Assembly: GCA_949077035.1 (NCBI GenBank) | Contig: CARUPR010000009.1 | Span: 9,762 to 73,761, forward strand | Length of the DNA: 64,000 nucleotides | Direction: 5' to 3' | Origin: an uncultured Eubacteriales bacterium | GTDB lineage: Bacteria > Bacillota > Clostridia > Christensenellales > UBA1242 | In this document: positions 24,224 to 34,115 of the stretch, in pieces | How positions within the stretch are numbered: the first letter of the stretch is position 1 | How the letters are laid out: the number at the start of each line of letters is the position of its first letter | Program-made: the position numbers and the translations under genes | Notes under the pieces: generated by a model | Seen by the model: the letters and a program-made list of their open reading frames with translations, nothing else | Told to the model about the DNA's origin: nothing | The model's database searches: none

Positions 24224-24976
24224 TTAAAATATATTTTTACCAATTTCATTTTCATTGATGTTTGGATTTATATATCTTTTTTTATTGTCCTTATTTTTAT
24301 AGATGATTGCTTTTTGAGGGCAGCGATGAAAACAGCCAAGACAGGCCATACATTTATCTTTAAAAACTATTTTTCCATTTTTTAGCTCTATATTTTGGGC
24401 AGGGCAGATTTGGATGCATTTTCCGCATTTAATACATTTTTCGTTTACCGAAAATCTTTTGCCGATTATATGCCAATTTGCTTTATTTTTAATATACAGC
24501 TGTTCTTTGGTTTTACCTTTTTTGGGGAATTTAAATTTGCTGTTTGAAATATCATCAAGCACTTTTTTTATACGTCTATCGGCACTTTTTAATATTTTGT
24601 TTTTATAAAATGTTGGTGGTGACATAACAAGTGTATAGTTTTCTGGCATTTTTAATGCAAACATACCTTTTACACACAATCCGCTTTTGGTGGCATAATC
24701 AAGAAAAAGTCTGTCAGCGCCACCTTTCATACCGCCATAATTTTGTATTATTATGATTTCTTTGCCCTTTTCCAGTATTCCTAAAAATTCTAGAACAGGA
24801 ATAGGCAAGCCAAAAGAATAGATAGGGGTTATGATAATTATCTTTTCAAATTCGCTGCCATTGCCATTGTATGAAGGGATATAAATTATCGAGCCGCCAA
24901 ACCTTTCTTTGGTTTTCTTTGCAATATAAAGACTATTGCCTGTTGAACTAAAATAAAATATTGCTAAATTTTTCAT
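24224..24976 (-). CDS. EFR1-type flavodoxin-ferredoxin protein
   Basis: The 250-residue redox protein has an N-terminal flavodoxin-like domain with the FMN phosphate loop FSSTGNS (9-15) and a GGMKGGAD loop. C-terminally, two 4Fe-4S clusters are bound by CIKCGKCIQICP and CMACLGCFHRCP. This is the EFR1 family, common in anaerobic Clostridia, with unknown physiological partners. The start has a -10 box 6 nt upstream and no ribosome binding site, so it is predicted leaderless. It points to anaerobic metabolism. Confidence 0.88.
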   Translation of the reverse strand: MKNLAIFYFSSTGNSLYIAKKTKERFGGSIIYIPSYNGNGSEFEKIIIITPIYSFGLPIPVLEFLGILEKGKEIIIIQNYGGMKGGADRLFLDYATKSGLCVKGMFALKMPENYTLVMSPPTFYKNKILKSADRRIKKVLDDISNSKFKFPKKGKTKEQLYIKNKANWHIIGKRFSVNEKCIKCGKCIQICPAQNIELKNGKIVFKDKCMACLGCFHRCPQKAIIYKNKDNKKRYINPNINENEIGKNIF

Positions 24977-24982
24977 AGACTA

Positions 24983-25011
24983 ATTTTAGCAATATTTTTT
25001 GATTTTTTCAA
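24983..25011 (-). promoter_or_regulatory. EFR1 gene promoter, predicted leaderless start
   Basis: On the minus strand TTGAAA (25011-25006), a 17-bp spacer and TAAAAT (24988-24983) lie with the -10 box ending 6 nt before the ATG at 24976. Confidence 0.65.
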
Positions 25012-25209
25012 TTTTTTTATTAAAATTTGATAAAATTTTTTAATATTTAAATCAAATTTGTTATTTTTTTAATATTTCAATCAAATTTTTTAAATATTAA
25101 TTAAATTTTTAATATTTCAACTTTTTTTTGATTTCTTATTTTTTTATAGTTTATATAATAAATTATTTAAATTGTTTAAACTTTAATAAGTATTAAGGGT
25201 TTAAAATAA

Positions 25210-25800
25210 TCAACGTTCTTGTTCGCTTACAAGGTCGTAATTATATCTTATCGTTTCAAGACGGGCATTTAAAACATATTCTGTTACGCCAAAATAAGCT
25301 GCTAAATCTTTAATCTCTTTCTGATTTATATCATTGTTGATTATTTGGGCAGGTGTCAAATATTTTGTAAGTTCATTTATTGGCATTAAAACACAGCCAG
25401 CAAAGGTATTTGCAAAATCTCTTTTAAATATGTTTGTATTTATTACTGTATTTTCATTGGTGAAAATAGTTCTTTTTATTTCGTTTGCAGCTATAATTTC
25501 TGCAAATTGGCGTGCCAGCTCATAGGTTTGTTCTTTCTGGTCAAAATATATATTTATAAAAATACAGGCATCGGCATCGGTGTTTGTAATTTTTTTAAGT
25601 TTGTCATCTTTCTTATCAAAAAACATTTTGCTTAATAGGGCGGAATTTTCTTCTACATAAAATATTTTTGTGTTGTAAACTTTTTCCGCTCTTTTCCAAT
25701 TGGCTTTTGTCAAAGGGAAAGTGTTGTTTGGATTGATATAACTTAAAAATTCAGATGCCATACTATCAGTTTCTTTGAAGGTAAATTTATTGTTTTGCAT
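25210..25800 (-). CDS. IrrE/ImmA-like protein without the zinc motif (copy B)
   Basis: The 196-residue protein follows the layout of ImmA/IrrE metallopeptidases: an N-terminal helix, then KRAEKVYNTKIFYVEE, a strand (ACIFINIYFD), the helix YELARQFAEIIAA, then FAGCVLMPINEL and DLAAYFGVTEYVLNARLE. At the position of HExxH it has RQFAE, so zinc binding and proteolysis are not expected. It is a paralogue of the gene at 25920-26540. No XRE partner is adjacent. The ribosome binding site is weak (AAAAAGAAA). Confidence 0.55.
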   Translation of the reverse strand: MQNNKFTFKETDSMASEFLSYINPNNTFPLTKANWKRAEKVYNTKIFYVEENSALLSKMFFDKKDDKLKKITNTDADACIFINIYFDQKEQTYELARQFAEIIAANEIKRTIFTNENTVINTNIFKRDFANTFAGCVLMPINELTKYLTPAQIINNDINQKEIKDLAAYFGVTEYVLNARLETIRYNYDLVSEQER

Positions 25801-25919
25801 ATTTTACATTTCTTTTTAAAATTATTTAATTTATTTTATTAAGTTACAAAAAGTGATATTGGTTATGACGAGATAAAAGTTTTTTAGTTTTCATTTAAAT
25901 AACTTTTATCATTGTAAAA

Positions 25920-26540
25920 TTAAATTGAATATTCGCTGTCGACACTCTTTGTTGTGACTAAGTCATAATATTTTCTAAATTTTTCAACACGATTTTTCAC
26001 ATCGCTGACAGGAACACCAAAATTTTTTGATAAATATTCTATTTTACTATAACTTAATTTGCCAGGTGTCAGCAATTGTTTTGCATCAACCTTTTCTTCA
26101 ACTTTATTCATAGGCATTAAGATGCATCCTGCGCAGGTATTATAAAAGAAACCTAAATTTTTGTCACGATTGATGTCATCTAAAAATGTCATTTCCAGTC
26201 CATTGCAAGAATGAGCTTGGCTGTCAATTAAGAAAAATGCAAATCCATAAGCGAGGGCATTGCGTTGAAATTGAGGTGGCATATCTTTATTGATTTGAAT
26301 GATAATTTTTTTGCCGAATTTCTTAAGTGTTTCATTTTTTATTTCTTTATCATACATTGCTCTTAATTTTATTGTTGGCTCATCGGTATATACAATTTTT
26401 GCATTGTAAAATTGTTCTGCCTTTTTCCACATATCGTCACTGATAGGAAATTTCATTTCAGGATTTATAAATTCCAAAAAGTCATTGGCAATTTGTTCTA
26501 TTTCTATATATGAGAATGAAACCATTTCTTGTTTTTCCAT
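25920..26540 (-). CDS. IrrE/ImmA-like protein without the zinc motif (copy A)
   Basis: The 206-residue protein shares its layout with the downstream copy: MWKKAEQFYNAKIVYTDE, IIIQINKDMP, the helix QRNALAYGFAFFLID, CAGCILMPMNKV, then LSKNFGVPVSDVKNRVEKF. The helix aligns with the QRxTLAHELGHYLL stretch of ImmA/IrrE, but HExxH reads YGFAF. Both the zinc ligands and the catalytic Glu are missing. AAGGAAGGA precedes the ATG. Immediately upstream on the same strand is tRNA-Ser. Active IrrE proteins cleave repressors; these may only bind or sense. Confidence 0.6.
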   Translation of the reverse strand: MEKQEMVSFSYIEIEQIANDFLEFINPEMKFPISDDMWKKAEQFYNAKIVYTDEPTIKLRAMYDKEIKNETLKKFGKKIIIQINKDMPPQFQRNALAYGFAFFLIDSQAHSCNGLEMTFLDDINRDKNLGFFYNTCAGCILMPMNKVEEKVDAKQLLTPGKLSYSKIEYLSKNFGVPVSDVKNRVEKFRKYYDLVTTKSVDSEYSI

Positions 26541-26642
26541 AATATTCCTTCCTTATTTTTTATCATATTTAAAACAAATTTTAAAACATATCTAAATAAA
26601 AAATACGCAACCAGTTTTATAGGGGTGCGTATAATTCGCTTT

Positions 26643-26733
26643 TGGCGGGAAGAGAGGGATTCGAACCCTCGCGCCAGTTGCCCGACCTACAGCCTTAGCA
26701 GGGCCGCCTCTTCGACCTCTTGAGTATCTCCCC
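26643..26733 (-). tRNA. tRNA-Ser (anticodon GCU)
   Basis: The minus strand folds as a class II tRNA. The acceptor is GGGGAGA / TCTTCCC with one G-U pair. The anticodon loop CTGCTAA gives GCU, flanked by a CGGCC/GGCTG stem. A long variable arm (TAGGTCGGGCAACTGGC) and T-arm GAGGGTTCGAATCCCTC follow, and discriminator G and CCA are encoded. The 91-nt length fits serine tRNAs. It reads AGC/AGU codons. Confidence 0.95.
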
Positions 26734-27052
26734 ATTGCAATTACTATATTATCATATTAATTTTATTTTTGTCAATCCTTTTATATAAATTTTTTTATTT
26801 TATTTTTTATATAGTTGTTTATTTTTGTCATCTGAAATTTGCAAGTTAGATTTTGTTGCATAAGGTTTTTTCAAAATTTAGTCGATAAAATTTATATTTG
26901 AATTTTATTTAAAATAAGTTTTATATAATTAGGTGGCTAAAAAACTTTGATAGTTTAAAAAAATATATAATCATAATTTTTTGAAATATCATTTTCACTA
27001 ATGCAAATTTTATGTTATAATTATTATGATAGATTATTAAAAGGAGATTATA
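26734..27052. other. 319-bp divergent intergenic region with an extended -10 promoter
   Basis: AT-rich spacer between the tRNA gene and the nucleotidase. TGTTATAAT (27013-27021) is an extended -10 that lies 31 nt before the nucleotidase start, with AAAAGGAG as ribosome binding site. No clear -35, repeat or RNA gene was seen. The tRNA promoter was not identified. Confidence 0.45.
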
Positions 27053-27664
27053 ATGAAAATTGCTATTGATGTAGACGACTGTATTTCAAATACTTCTGAA
27101 GTTGATTTTGCGACCTGTTATGAATATTATAAAAAGCTTCATCCAGAAAATAGGACAAATTTTATTAATAGTTATCATAATGCCCCTACAATTTTTGGAC
27201 TTACTAAAGAGCAAGATGATGATTTTTATATTCATCAAAGAAAGCAATGTGTTGAGGAAGATTTAATTCAGCCAAAAGTTTTTGCGCAGAAAATAATAAA
27301 TACATTGTTGGAGGATGGGCATGAAATCATTATTTTGACAAGTAGAGGCGATTTATATTGGGGAGATGCCTTAAAAGAAACAAAAAATTGGCTTGATAGG
27401 CATGGAATACATTATACTGAATGTATTGCAAATAGTGGAAACAAAGGGGAATTTTGCTCTTTAAACAATATTGATTTGATGATTGACGACAATCTTAAAT
27501 ATATAAAACAATGCAATGATTTTGGTGTCAGAACTATCACTTTCAACAATAATTATGACTTAAAATATTATCCAGCAGAGCTTAGAAGTTATGACAGTGA
27601 TTTAAACGGCATGGCAAGTTGTTGGCCTGAGGTTTATGAGGTCATTAAAAATATAAAATTGTAA
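27053..27664 (+). CDS. 5'(3')-deoxyribonucleotidase-like HAD phosphatase
   Basis: The 203-residue HAD-superfamily protein begins IAIDVDDCIS, with the DxDxD-type catalytic pair Asp6 and Asp8. It continues with motif II TSRGD near residue 100 and the acidic motif IDDN. It resembles the NT5C family that dephosphorylates nucleoside 5'-monophosphates. No signal peptide. It is followed 78 nt later by a threonine aldolase-like gene, probably co-transcribed. Substrate unproven. Confidence 0.72.
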   Translation: MKIAIDVDDCISNTSEVDFATCYEYYKKLHPENRTNFINSYHNAPTIFGLTKEQDDDFYIHQRKQCVEEDLIQPKVFAQKIINTLLEDGHEIIILTSRGDLYWGDALKETKNWLDRHGIHYTECIANSGNKGEFCSLNNIDLMIDDNLKYIKQCNDFGVRTITFNNNYDLKYYPAELRSYDSDLNGMASCWPEVYEVIKNIKL

Positions 27665-27742
27665 AAGTGGATTTTTATTTGGATAAAAGATTAATATTTA
27701 AAAGATTAATATTTAAAACTGAATAGATAAAAGGTGAAAATT

Positions 27743-28771
27743 ATGATTGATGTGATGTTTAGCAGTGATACAACCGCTGGAGTTTGTCCTGAAATATTAG
27801 ATAAAATATGTCAGGTTGCAAAAGAAGAAAAATATATGCTTGGTTATAATCAAGATGTTTATTCTGCAAAGGTAAGACAGATTATGCAAAGCTATTTTTC
27901 AAAGCTGGTTGAATGTTTTTTTAATGCCAGCGGAAGTGGTGCAAATGTTTTGGCAATAAAGGCTATGAAAGATAATTTTAGCTCGGTGATTTGCTGTGAT
28001 GACACTCATATTAATAGATATGAGGTTGGCGGAACTGAATATAATACTGGCTGTAAAATTATTGTATGTGAAAGTGATGATGCAAAAATTACTGTTGAAA
28101 TGATTAAAAGCAAATTAAATGCGAGGGAAAGTTTTAACTGCTCTTATCCCAAAATTGTTGTTTTAAGTCAGGTGACTGAACTTGGCACCTGTTATACCGT
28201 TGATGAATTGAAAGAAATTTGCGACTATTGTCATCAAAATGATTTGTATGTTTATCTTGATGGTGCAAGGCTTGCAAATGCGATGGTTTATCTTGGTGTT
28301 GGTTTTAAAGAAATGTTGGAAGATACTGAGGTGGATATTGCAAGTTTTGGAGGAAATAAAAATGGTGCAATGTTTGGGGAGATGATTATCATTTTAAACC
28401 CAAAATTCTCAAAACATTTCATTTTAAATCAAAAACAGAGTATGCAACTGTTTTCAAAAACTCGATTTTTGGCAGCACAATTCTTGGTAATGTTGGAAGA
28501 TAATGTTTGGGCAAAAAATGCAAAAAATTCAAATGATATGGCTTTGTATTTGCAGGATAGATTGATTGAAAATAAAATTAAAATAGCCTATCCAGTTCAA
28601 AGTAATGCAGTTTTTGCAGAGTTTTCAGAGGAGCAACTGCGACATTTAACCACCAGATATAGTCTTTCTGCTTATGACCAAGATAGGACTTGTTGCAGAT
28701 TGATGACAGCTTGGTCAACAACAAAGGAAGAAATTGATAATTTTATTGATTTTTTAAGAATGATTGATTAA
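27743..28771 (+). CDS. Low-specificity L-threonine aldolase-family PLP enzyme
   Basis: The 342-residue fold-type I PLP enzyme of the beta-eliminating lyase family probably cleaves L-threonine or L-allo-threonine to glycine and acetaldehyde. MFSSDTTAG near the N-terminus, the pyridine-ring Asp in YLDGARLANA and the Schiff-base Lys in FGGNKNGAM are visible. The ATG at 27743 has AAAGGTG 6 nt upstream; the in-frame GTG at 27734 is part of that site. Reaction assigned by family only. Confidence 0.82.
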   Translation: MIDVMFSSDTTAGVCPEILDKICQVAKEEKYMLGYNQDVYSAKVRQIMQSYFSKLVECFFNASGSGANVLAIKAMKDNFSSVICCDDTHINRYEVGGTEYNTGCKIIVCESDDAKITVEMIKSKLNARESFNCSYPKIVVLSQVTELGTCYTVDELKEICDYCHQNDLYVYLDGARLANAMVYLGVGFKEMLEDTEVDIASFGGNKNGAMFGEMIIILNPKFSKHFILNQKQSMQLFSKTRFLAAQFLVMLEDNVWAKNAKNSNDMALYLQDRLIENKIKIAYPVQSNAVFAEFSEEQLRHLTTRYSLSAYDQDRTCCRLMTAWSTTKEEIDNFIDFLRMID

Positions 28772-28788
28772 TTTCAATCATTTTTTTT
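28759..28788 (+). terminator. Terminator overlapping the aldolase stop
   Basis: AATGATTG / CAATCATT with an 8-nt loop and T8. The stop codon lies within the loop, so the coding end and terminator are fused. Confidence 0.75.
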
Positions 28789-29069
28789 GACTGAAAATGT
28801 TTTTTTGTTTTTATCTAAAAAAAATATATCATCTTATTGTATATTTAAATTATGTCAAAAAATTTTCAGAAAAAATAAATGATAATAAAATTCAAAAAAA
28901 ATAAACATATTTTATGTAAAAAAATCAAATAAAAAATGTAAAAAAGCTTTTCATATTAAATAAATGTATTGTTTTGATATGTAATAAAATTTTCTATAAA
29001 AAATTTTTCAATTTAATATATGTAATTTTTTGACATGAAAAAAATTTTTCAAAAATATGTCATAAATAG
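28789..29069. other. AT-rich spacer upstream of the hrcA promoter
   Basis: The gene-free interval 28772-29153 starts with the aldolase terminator and ends with the hrcA promoter and CIRCE. The stretch between is over 80% A+T by eye, and I see no ORF, hairpin or repeat in it. Confidence 0.5.
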
Positions 29070-29098
29070 TTGACTATTTTTTAAAAGTTGCATATACT
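29070..29098 (+). promoter_or_regulatory. hrcA operon promoter
   Basis: TTGACT (29070-29075) and TATACT (29093-29098) with a 17-bp spacer, placed just upstream of the CIRCE operator so that HrcA binding blocks initiation. Confidence 0.85.
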
Positions 29099-29102
29099 AT
29101 TG

Positions 29103-29129
29103 CTAGCACTTGAATGTTGAGAGTGCTAA
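29103..29129 (+). promoter_or_regulatory. CIRCE operator
   Basis: CTAGCACTT-N9-GAGTGCTAA matches the CIRCE consensus TTAGCACTC-N9-GAGTGCTAA with two left-arm changes. It lies between the promoter and hrcA and is the binding site of the HrcA repressor. Confidence 0.93.
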
Positions 29130-29153
29130 AAAAGTCGAATAATAGAGGTTGTA

Positions 29154-30152
29154 ATGGAGCTTTCTGAACGTAGACAAAAGATTCTTTGCATGGCGGTTGA
29201 AGAATATATTAGAGGTTGCAGTCCTATCACTTCTGGTGGAATAAAGGATATTTCTTCAATAGATTGTTCAACGGCTACACTTAGAAATGAGCTTAACACC
29301 TTGGAGGCGATGGGGTATCTGCGGCAGTTGCATACTTCTGGTGGAAGGGTGCCAACAGCTCAGGGTTATCGGTATTATGTTGAACGGTTGTTATCTTCAA
29401 CATTTGCCTCTGATGCTCAGCTTGACAGAGTAAAAGACAAGATTAATTTGCGAACTAGCTCGCTTAATGACATTGTTTCTGGCATTGCCAAAATTGTCAG
29501 CGAAGCCACAAATTATCCAACTGTTGTTATGATGGACGGATATGAAAATCTGGTTTTGAAGGAATTTAAGCTTATCCCTTTGGTGGATGATAAGATTATG
29601 GTGCTTATCGGCACAGAAACGGGATATATTTATCAGACTTTGGATGTGCCGGCAAGCAATGAAGAGTGCAATGATGCGACAATCTACCTTACAAATCATT
29701 TTCGGGGTGAAACAATCGGTTATATGATTGACAATATTTATCAGCTTGAAGGTGGTATGAAAGGTGAGATAAGGGCATTTGAGCGGGTTGTAAACACACT
29801 GATTGACGGGCTTAAAAATTTAAATAAGCAACGTATTTTGGATGTGCGTAGAGAGGGAAGTGCAAGACTTCTTGACAGCAAACATAGTCTTGAAGATGCT
29901 AAAAAAATCTTAAATGTCCTTGATGACGAGCAAGAACTTTCAAACATTTTAGAACTTGAAGGTGATGGCGATATTGAAGTGACCATTGCTGAAGAGGAAG
30001 GAAGCTGCTCTGTTGTAAAAGCTCCCATCTGTGTCCATGGGCGACAACTTGCATCGATTGGTGTGATAGGCCCACAGCGGATGGATTATGCGGGGATTGC
30101 TTCTGCTTTAAAGGTTGTGATTGACAATCTAAATGATTTAAAAGGAGAATAA
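29154..30152 (+). CDS. hrcA: Heat-inducible transcription repressor HrcA
   Basis: HrcA represses class I heat-shock operons by binding CIRCE, with GroEL assisting its folding. The 332-residue protein has a winged helix at residues 1-75 (SERRQKILCMAVEEYI, SSIDCSTATLRNELNTLEAMGYL, HTSGGRVPT), a GAF-like dimerisation region and a C-terminal SIGVIGPQRMDY motif. TAGAGGT precedes the ATG. First gene of hrcA-grpE-dnaK-dnaJ, directly under its own operator. Confidence 0.97.
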   Translation: MELSERRQKILCMAVEEYIRGCSPITSGGIKDISSIDCSTATLRNELNTLEAMGYLRQLHTSGGRVPTAQGYRYYVERLLSSTFASDAQLDRVKDKINLRTSSLNDIVSGIAKIVSEATNYPTVVMMDGYENLVLKEFKLIPLVDDKIMVLIGTETGYIYQTLDVPASNEECNDATIYLTNHFRGETIGYMIDNIYQLEGGMKGEIRAFERVVNTLIDGLKNLNKQRILDVRREGSARLLDSKHSLEDAKKILNVLDDEQELSNILELEGDGDIEVTIAEEEGSCSVVKAPICVHGRQLASIGVIGPQRMDYAGIASALKVVIDNLNDLKGE

Positions 30153-30770
30153 ATGAACTATACTTTTGATAATGAAGAAAACTTCAAGGAAGATTGTTTT
30201 GATTGCGATGCAACTGCAAAAGTCCAAGAAGATGAATCTGATGAAAATGAAGCAATAAAACAAGATATCAATGAAAATTTTGACGAAACTGATAAATTTT
30301 CGGCTGACAATTCTCAAGAAATTGAAGCTGAGGTCTTAAATGAAGGTAGGCAAGATTTAGAAAATAGTTATCTTGAAATGGCAAGAAGGGTGCAAGCTGA
30401 TTTTGACAATTTCAGACGACATTCAACCGAAAACATTAAAAAGGCAAAAATAGAGGGGCAGGCCTCGGTTATTGAAGTGTTTTTGCCTTGCCTTGACACT
30501 TTTAAGGAGGCAAAGAAAAGTGTAAGTGATGACAATGTGCTTAAAGGCATTGAGATGATTGAAAATAAAATCAACGATGCTTTGAAAGAATTGGGGGTTG
30601 AAAAACTTGAATCGATAGGAAAGGTTTATGACCCACATATACACAATGTCATTGCTGTTATGCGTGATGAAAATCAAGAAAATGATATCATACTTGAAGA
30701 ATATCAAGCAGGATATAAATTTAATGACAAGGTGCTTAGATATGCCAAAGTCATTGTAAATAAATTGTAA
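30153..30770 (+). CDS. grpE: Nucleotide exchange factor GrpE
   Basis: GrpE releases ADP from DnaK. The 205-residue protein has a disordered acidic N-terminus (about 65 residues), a dimeric coiled coil (YLEMARRVQADFDNFRRHS) and the C-terminal beta domain ending in VLRYAKVIVNK. It starts immediately after the hrcA stop with AAAGGAG inside the end of hrcA. Confidence 0.96.
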   Translation: MNYTFDNEENFKEDCFDCDATAKVQEDESDENEAIKQDINENFDETDKFSADNSQEIEAEVLNEGRQDLENSYLEMARRVQADFDNFRRHSTENIKKAKIEGQASVIEVFLPCLDTFKEAKKSVSDDNVLKGIEMIENKINDALKELGVEKLESIGKVYDPHIHNVIAVMRDENQENDIILEEYQAGYKFNDKVLRYAKVIVNKL

Positions 30771-30980
30771 AAAACAATTTATAAAAAACTTGGAGAGCTG
30801 ACTTATATTTTTAGCAAATATTGAAAACAAAAACTATTTTAAAGTTAAATTAAAATTAATAAAAACATATTTAAAAAATTAACAAAAAAATTGAAAATTT
30901 AATTAAAAGTCAAAAACTAATAAATTAAAAATTAAAAAATTAATAAAAAAATTATAAATAAAAAAAAGGAGATATTTATT

Positions 30981-32798
30981 ATGGGAAAAATAATTGGAAT
31001 TGACCTTGGAACAACCAACTCATGTGTTGCTGTTATGGAAGGCGGAAAGCCTACTGTTATTGCAAATGCAGAAGGTGACAGAACAACACCATCTGTTGTA
31101 GCTTATACCAAAGAGGGAGAAAGACTTGTTGGTAAGGTTGCAAAGCGTCAATCTATTGTCAATGCTGACCAGACAATTCAATCAATCAAACGTGAAATGG
31201 GAAGCAATTATAAAACTACTCTCAACAGCAAGGAATATACACCACAAGAAATTTCTGCTATGATTCTTTCAAAACTTAAAGCTGATGCAGAAAGTTATTT
31301 GGGTGGAGCGGTGACTCAAGCTGTCATCACTGTGCCTGCATATTTTAATGACTCTCAAAGACAGGCAACAAAGGATGCTGGTAAGATTGCCGGCCTTGAA
31401 GTTTTGAGAATAATCAATGAGCCAACAGCTGCCGCTCTTGCTTATGGTCTTGACAAGGGTGAAAGTGCAAACCAAAAAATTCTTGTTTATGACCTTGGTG
31501 GCGGAACTTTTGATGTTTCTATCCTTGAAATTGGTGATGGTGTGTTTGAAGTGCTTTCAACAAATGGAAACACTCGTTTGGGTGGAGATGATTTTGATAA
31601 CAGAATTATCGACTTGCTTGTTGAAGAATTTAAAAAATCAAACAATATAGACCTTTCAAGTGACAAACTTGCTATGCAAAGATTGAAGGAAGCTGCAGAA
31701 AAGGCGAAGATTGACCTTTCAGCAACTCCAAAAACAACAATCTCTCTTCCTTTCATCACTGCTGATGCAACTGGTCCAAAACACTTGGAAGTAGAACTTA
31801 CTCGTGCTAAATTTGATGCTATCACAGAAGACCTTGTAAAGGAAACTATTGACTGCACTATCAAAGCTCTTTCTGACGCTAAGCTTAGCAAAGATGAGGT
31901 AAATAAGATTGTTTTAGTTGGTGGTTCAACTCGTATTCCAGCTGTGCAAGAAGCTGTTAAAAACTTTACAGGCAAAGAGCCATACAAGGGCATCAATCCA
32001 GATGAATGTGTTGCTGTTGGTGCTGCTATTCAAGCAGGTGTCCTTGGCGGAGAGGTAAAAGATGTGCTTCTTCTTGATGTAACTCCACTTTCTCTTGGAA
32101 TTGAAACTTTGGGTGGTGTATTTACAAAACTTATCGAAAGAAATACAACTATTCCTACAAAGAAATCTCAGGTGTTCTCAACTGCAGCCGATGGTCAAAG
32201 CGGTGTTGACATTCATGTATTGCAAGGTGAAAGAGAGTTCGCAAGTCAGAACAAGACTTTAGGCAGATTCCAACTTACAGATATTCCACCTGCACCAAGA
32301 GGGGTTCCTCAAATTGAAGTTACATTTGATATTGATGCAAACGGAATTGTAAAAGTTTCTGCAAAAGATTTAGGAACAAATAAAGAACAAAATATCACAA
32401 TCACTGCATCTTCAAACCTTAAAGAGGAAGATATCGAAAAGGCTATCAAGGAGGCAGAAGCTCATGCTGAAGAAGATAAGAAGAGAAAAGAGCTTGTTGA
32501 AACAAAAAATCAAGCTGACAACTTAGTTTATGGACTTGAAAAGATGCTTAAAGACAATGGCGACAAACTTAATGAAGAAGACAAGAAAAATCTTGAAGAG
32601 GCTATCGAAAAGGCTAAGAAAGATTTTGAAAGTGAAGATATCGATGTTGTCAAGAAGGCTATTGATGAGCTTACAAATGTTTCAAATGGCATTGTGACAA
32701 AGATGTATCAGGCTGCAAATCCAAACGGCAACCCAAATGACCCAAATGGCAATCCAGATGGCGGAAATGATGGTGACCCTGAAGTTGTAGTTGAATAA
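30981..32798 (+). CDS. dnaK: Molecular chaperone DnaK
   Basis: Hsp70 chaperone of 605 residues. The nucleotide-binding domain has [13 protein letters not shown] at the N-terminus, the [10 protein letters not shown] phosphate loop and [11 protein letters not shown]. The substrate-binding domain and helical lid follow. It lacks the extra 24-residue segment seen in proteobacterial DnaK, as usual for Gram-positives. The tail is Asn/Gly/Asp-rich and ends EVVVE. A 210-bp AT-only spacer separates it from grpE, with no second CIRCE visible; AAAGGAG lies upstream. Confidence 0.98.
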   Translation: MGKIIGIDLGTTNSCVAVMEGGKPTVIANAEGDRTTPSVVAYTKEGERLVGKVAKRQSIVNADQTIQSIKREMGSNYKTTLNSKEYTPQEISAMILSKLKADAESYLGGAVTQAVITVPAYFNDSQRQATKDAGKIAGLEVLRIINEPTAAALAYGLDKGESANQKILVYDLGGGTFDVSILEIGDGVFEVLSTNGNTRLGGDDFDNRIIDLLVEEFKKSNNIDLSSDKLAMQRLKEAAEKAKIDLSATPKTTISLPFITADATGPKHLEVELTRAKFDAITEDLVKETIDCTIKALSDAKLSKDEVNKIVLVGGSTRIPAVQEAVKNFTGKEPYKGINPDECVAVGAAIQAGVLGGEVKDVLLLDVTPLSLGIETLGGVFTKLIERNTTIPTKKSQVFSTAADGQSGVDIHVLQGEREFASQNKTLGRFQLTDIPPAPRGVPQIEVTFDIDANGIVKVSAKDLGTNKEQNITITASSNLKEEDIEKAIKEAEAHAEEDKKRKELVETKNQADNLVYGLEKMLKDNGDKLNEEDKKNLEEAIEKAKKDFESEDIDVVKKAIDELTNVSNGIVTKMYQAANPNGNPNDPNGNPDGGNDGDPEVVVE

Positions 32799-32818
32799 AA
32801 TAAAATAGAAGGACTATT

Positions 32819-33934
32819 ATGGCGAATAAAGATTATTATTCAATTTTAGGTGTGGATAAAAGTGCCAGCGATGATGAAATTAAGTCGGCTTATCGTAGAC
32901 TTGCCAAGAAATATCACCCAGATTTAAATAAAACCGAAGAAGCCGCAAATAAATTTAAGGAAATTAATGAGGCTTATGAGGTGCTGGGTGACTCTCAAAA
33001 GAGGGCAAATTATGACCAGTTTGGCTCTGCTGAAGGAAATCCTTTTGGCGGCCAAGGTGGCGGATTTGGTGATTTCTTTGGAGGTGGTGGCGGATTTAGC
33101 GACATCTTCTCTGACATCTTCTCTGCCTTTGGTGGAGGAAGGCAATCTTCAAGAGTTCAAACAAGGGGGCAGGATATCAATATTGCTGTCACTATTGAAT
33201 TTGAAGAAGCCTGCTTTGGATGTGAAAAAAGTATCACTTTAAATAAAACAGATAAATGCTCTTCCTGCAAGGGAACAGGTGCCAAAAATGGCAAAGAATT
33301 TACCACCTGTAAAGAATGTAATGGCACAGGTCACGTCAGATTTCAACAAAATACAATTTTTGGAACAACTATTCGTGAGGCAGGTTGTCCAAAATGTAAT
33401 GGAACTGGCAAAATTATCAAAGAAAAATGTCCAAATTGCAATGGAAGAGGGGATATAAGAAACTCTAAGACTGTCAAAGTCAAATTCCCTGCCGGCATTG
33501 ATAATGGTCAAACTCTCAGAATGAGAGGTGAGGGCAATGCTCCTGCCGGTGAAGGCATTTATGGTGACCTTAACATAAAAGTTTCTGTCAAGCCGCATAA
33601 ACTTCTTGTAAGAAAGGATAGCGATTTGTATCTTGACCTTTATGTCCCATTTACAACCACTTTGCTTGGTGGAAAGGTTGATATTCCAACACTTAATGGC
33701 AAATATACATTAAATATCCCAGAGCTTACCGCAAGCGGAACTCTTATGAAGATAAGAAATAAGGGTGTAAAGGTGCTTAATCGAGAGGCCTATGGCGACC
33801 TGCTTGTCACAGTGAAAGCAGAGGTGCCAAAAAGCCTTGATAAAGAAAGCAAGGCAAAACTCAGCGAACTTGCATCAAAACTGGGTGAAAACTCATATAC
33901 CAAATATAACAATTTCTTAAAGAATATGAAATAA
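32819..33934 (+). CDS. dnaJ: Co-chaperone DnaJ
   Basis: DnaJ delivers clients to DnaK and stimulates its ATPase. The 371-residue type I protein has a J domain with HPD (YHPDLNK) at 1-70 and a Gly/Phe-rich linker. Four zinc-finger repeats follow ([32 protein letters not shown]), then the two beta C-terminal domains. It is 20 nt after dnaK with AGAAGGA and ends the operon. Confidence 0.98.
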   Translation: MANKDYYSILGVDKSASDDEIKSAYRRLAKKYHPDLNKTEEAANKFKEINEAYEVLGDSQKRANYDQFGSAEGNPFGGQGGGFGDFFGGGGGFSDIFSDIFSAFGGGRQSSRVQTRGQDINIAVTIEFEEACFGCEKSITLNKTDKCSSCKGTGAKNGKEFTTCKECNGTGHVRFQQNTIFGTTIREAGCPKCNGTGKIIKEKCPNCNGRGDIRNSKTVKVKFPAGIDNGQTLRMRGEGNAPAGEGIYGDLNIKVSVKPHKLLVRKDSDLYLDLYVPFTTTLLGGKVDIPTLNGKYTLNIPELTASGTLMKIRNKGVKVLNREAYGDLLVTVKAEVPKSLDKESKAKLSELASKLGENSYTKYNNFLKNMK

Positions 33935-34003
33935 TATTTTAAAATGATTCTTTTACTTTCTTTTCAGAAGGAAAATTATTGGGTATAAAAATATGAGAAA
34001 GTA

Positions 34004-34038
34004 AAAAACGAACTAGATAATATAGTTCGTTTTTTTTA
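34004..34038 (+). terminator. Terminator of the hrcA operon
   Basis: ACGAACT / AGTTCGT with a 9-nt loop, preceded by A6 and followed by T8. Confidence 0.88.
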
Positions 34039-34076
34039 GTGACACAATATGGGCATAAACGTGAGTTCTTTCTTTA
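34038..34076 (+). repeat. Post-terminator repeat, divergent copy
   Basis: Right after the T run, AGTGACACAATATGGGCATA followed by AACGTGAGTTCTTTCTTTA aligns over its length with the 41-bp repeat unit at 62183, with about two thirds identity. Confidence 0.5.
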
Positions 34077-34115
34077 TAGAAGGTGAATACAATCAACATA
34101 CTGCTTAATCTGAAA

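Noticed and set aside
26643..26733. tRNA-Ser as an attachment site for an island
   Set aside because: No integrase lies nearby and no duplicate of the tRNA 3' end was seen on either side.
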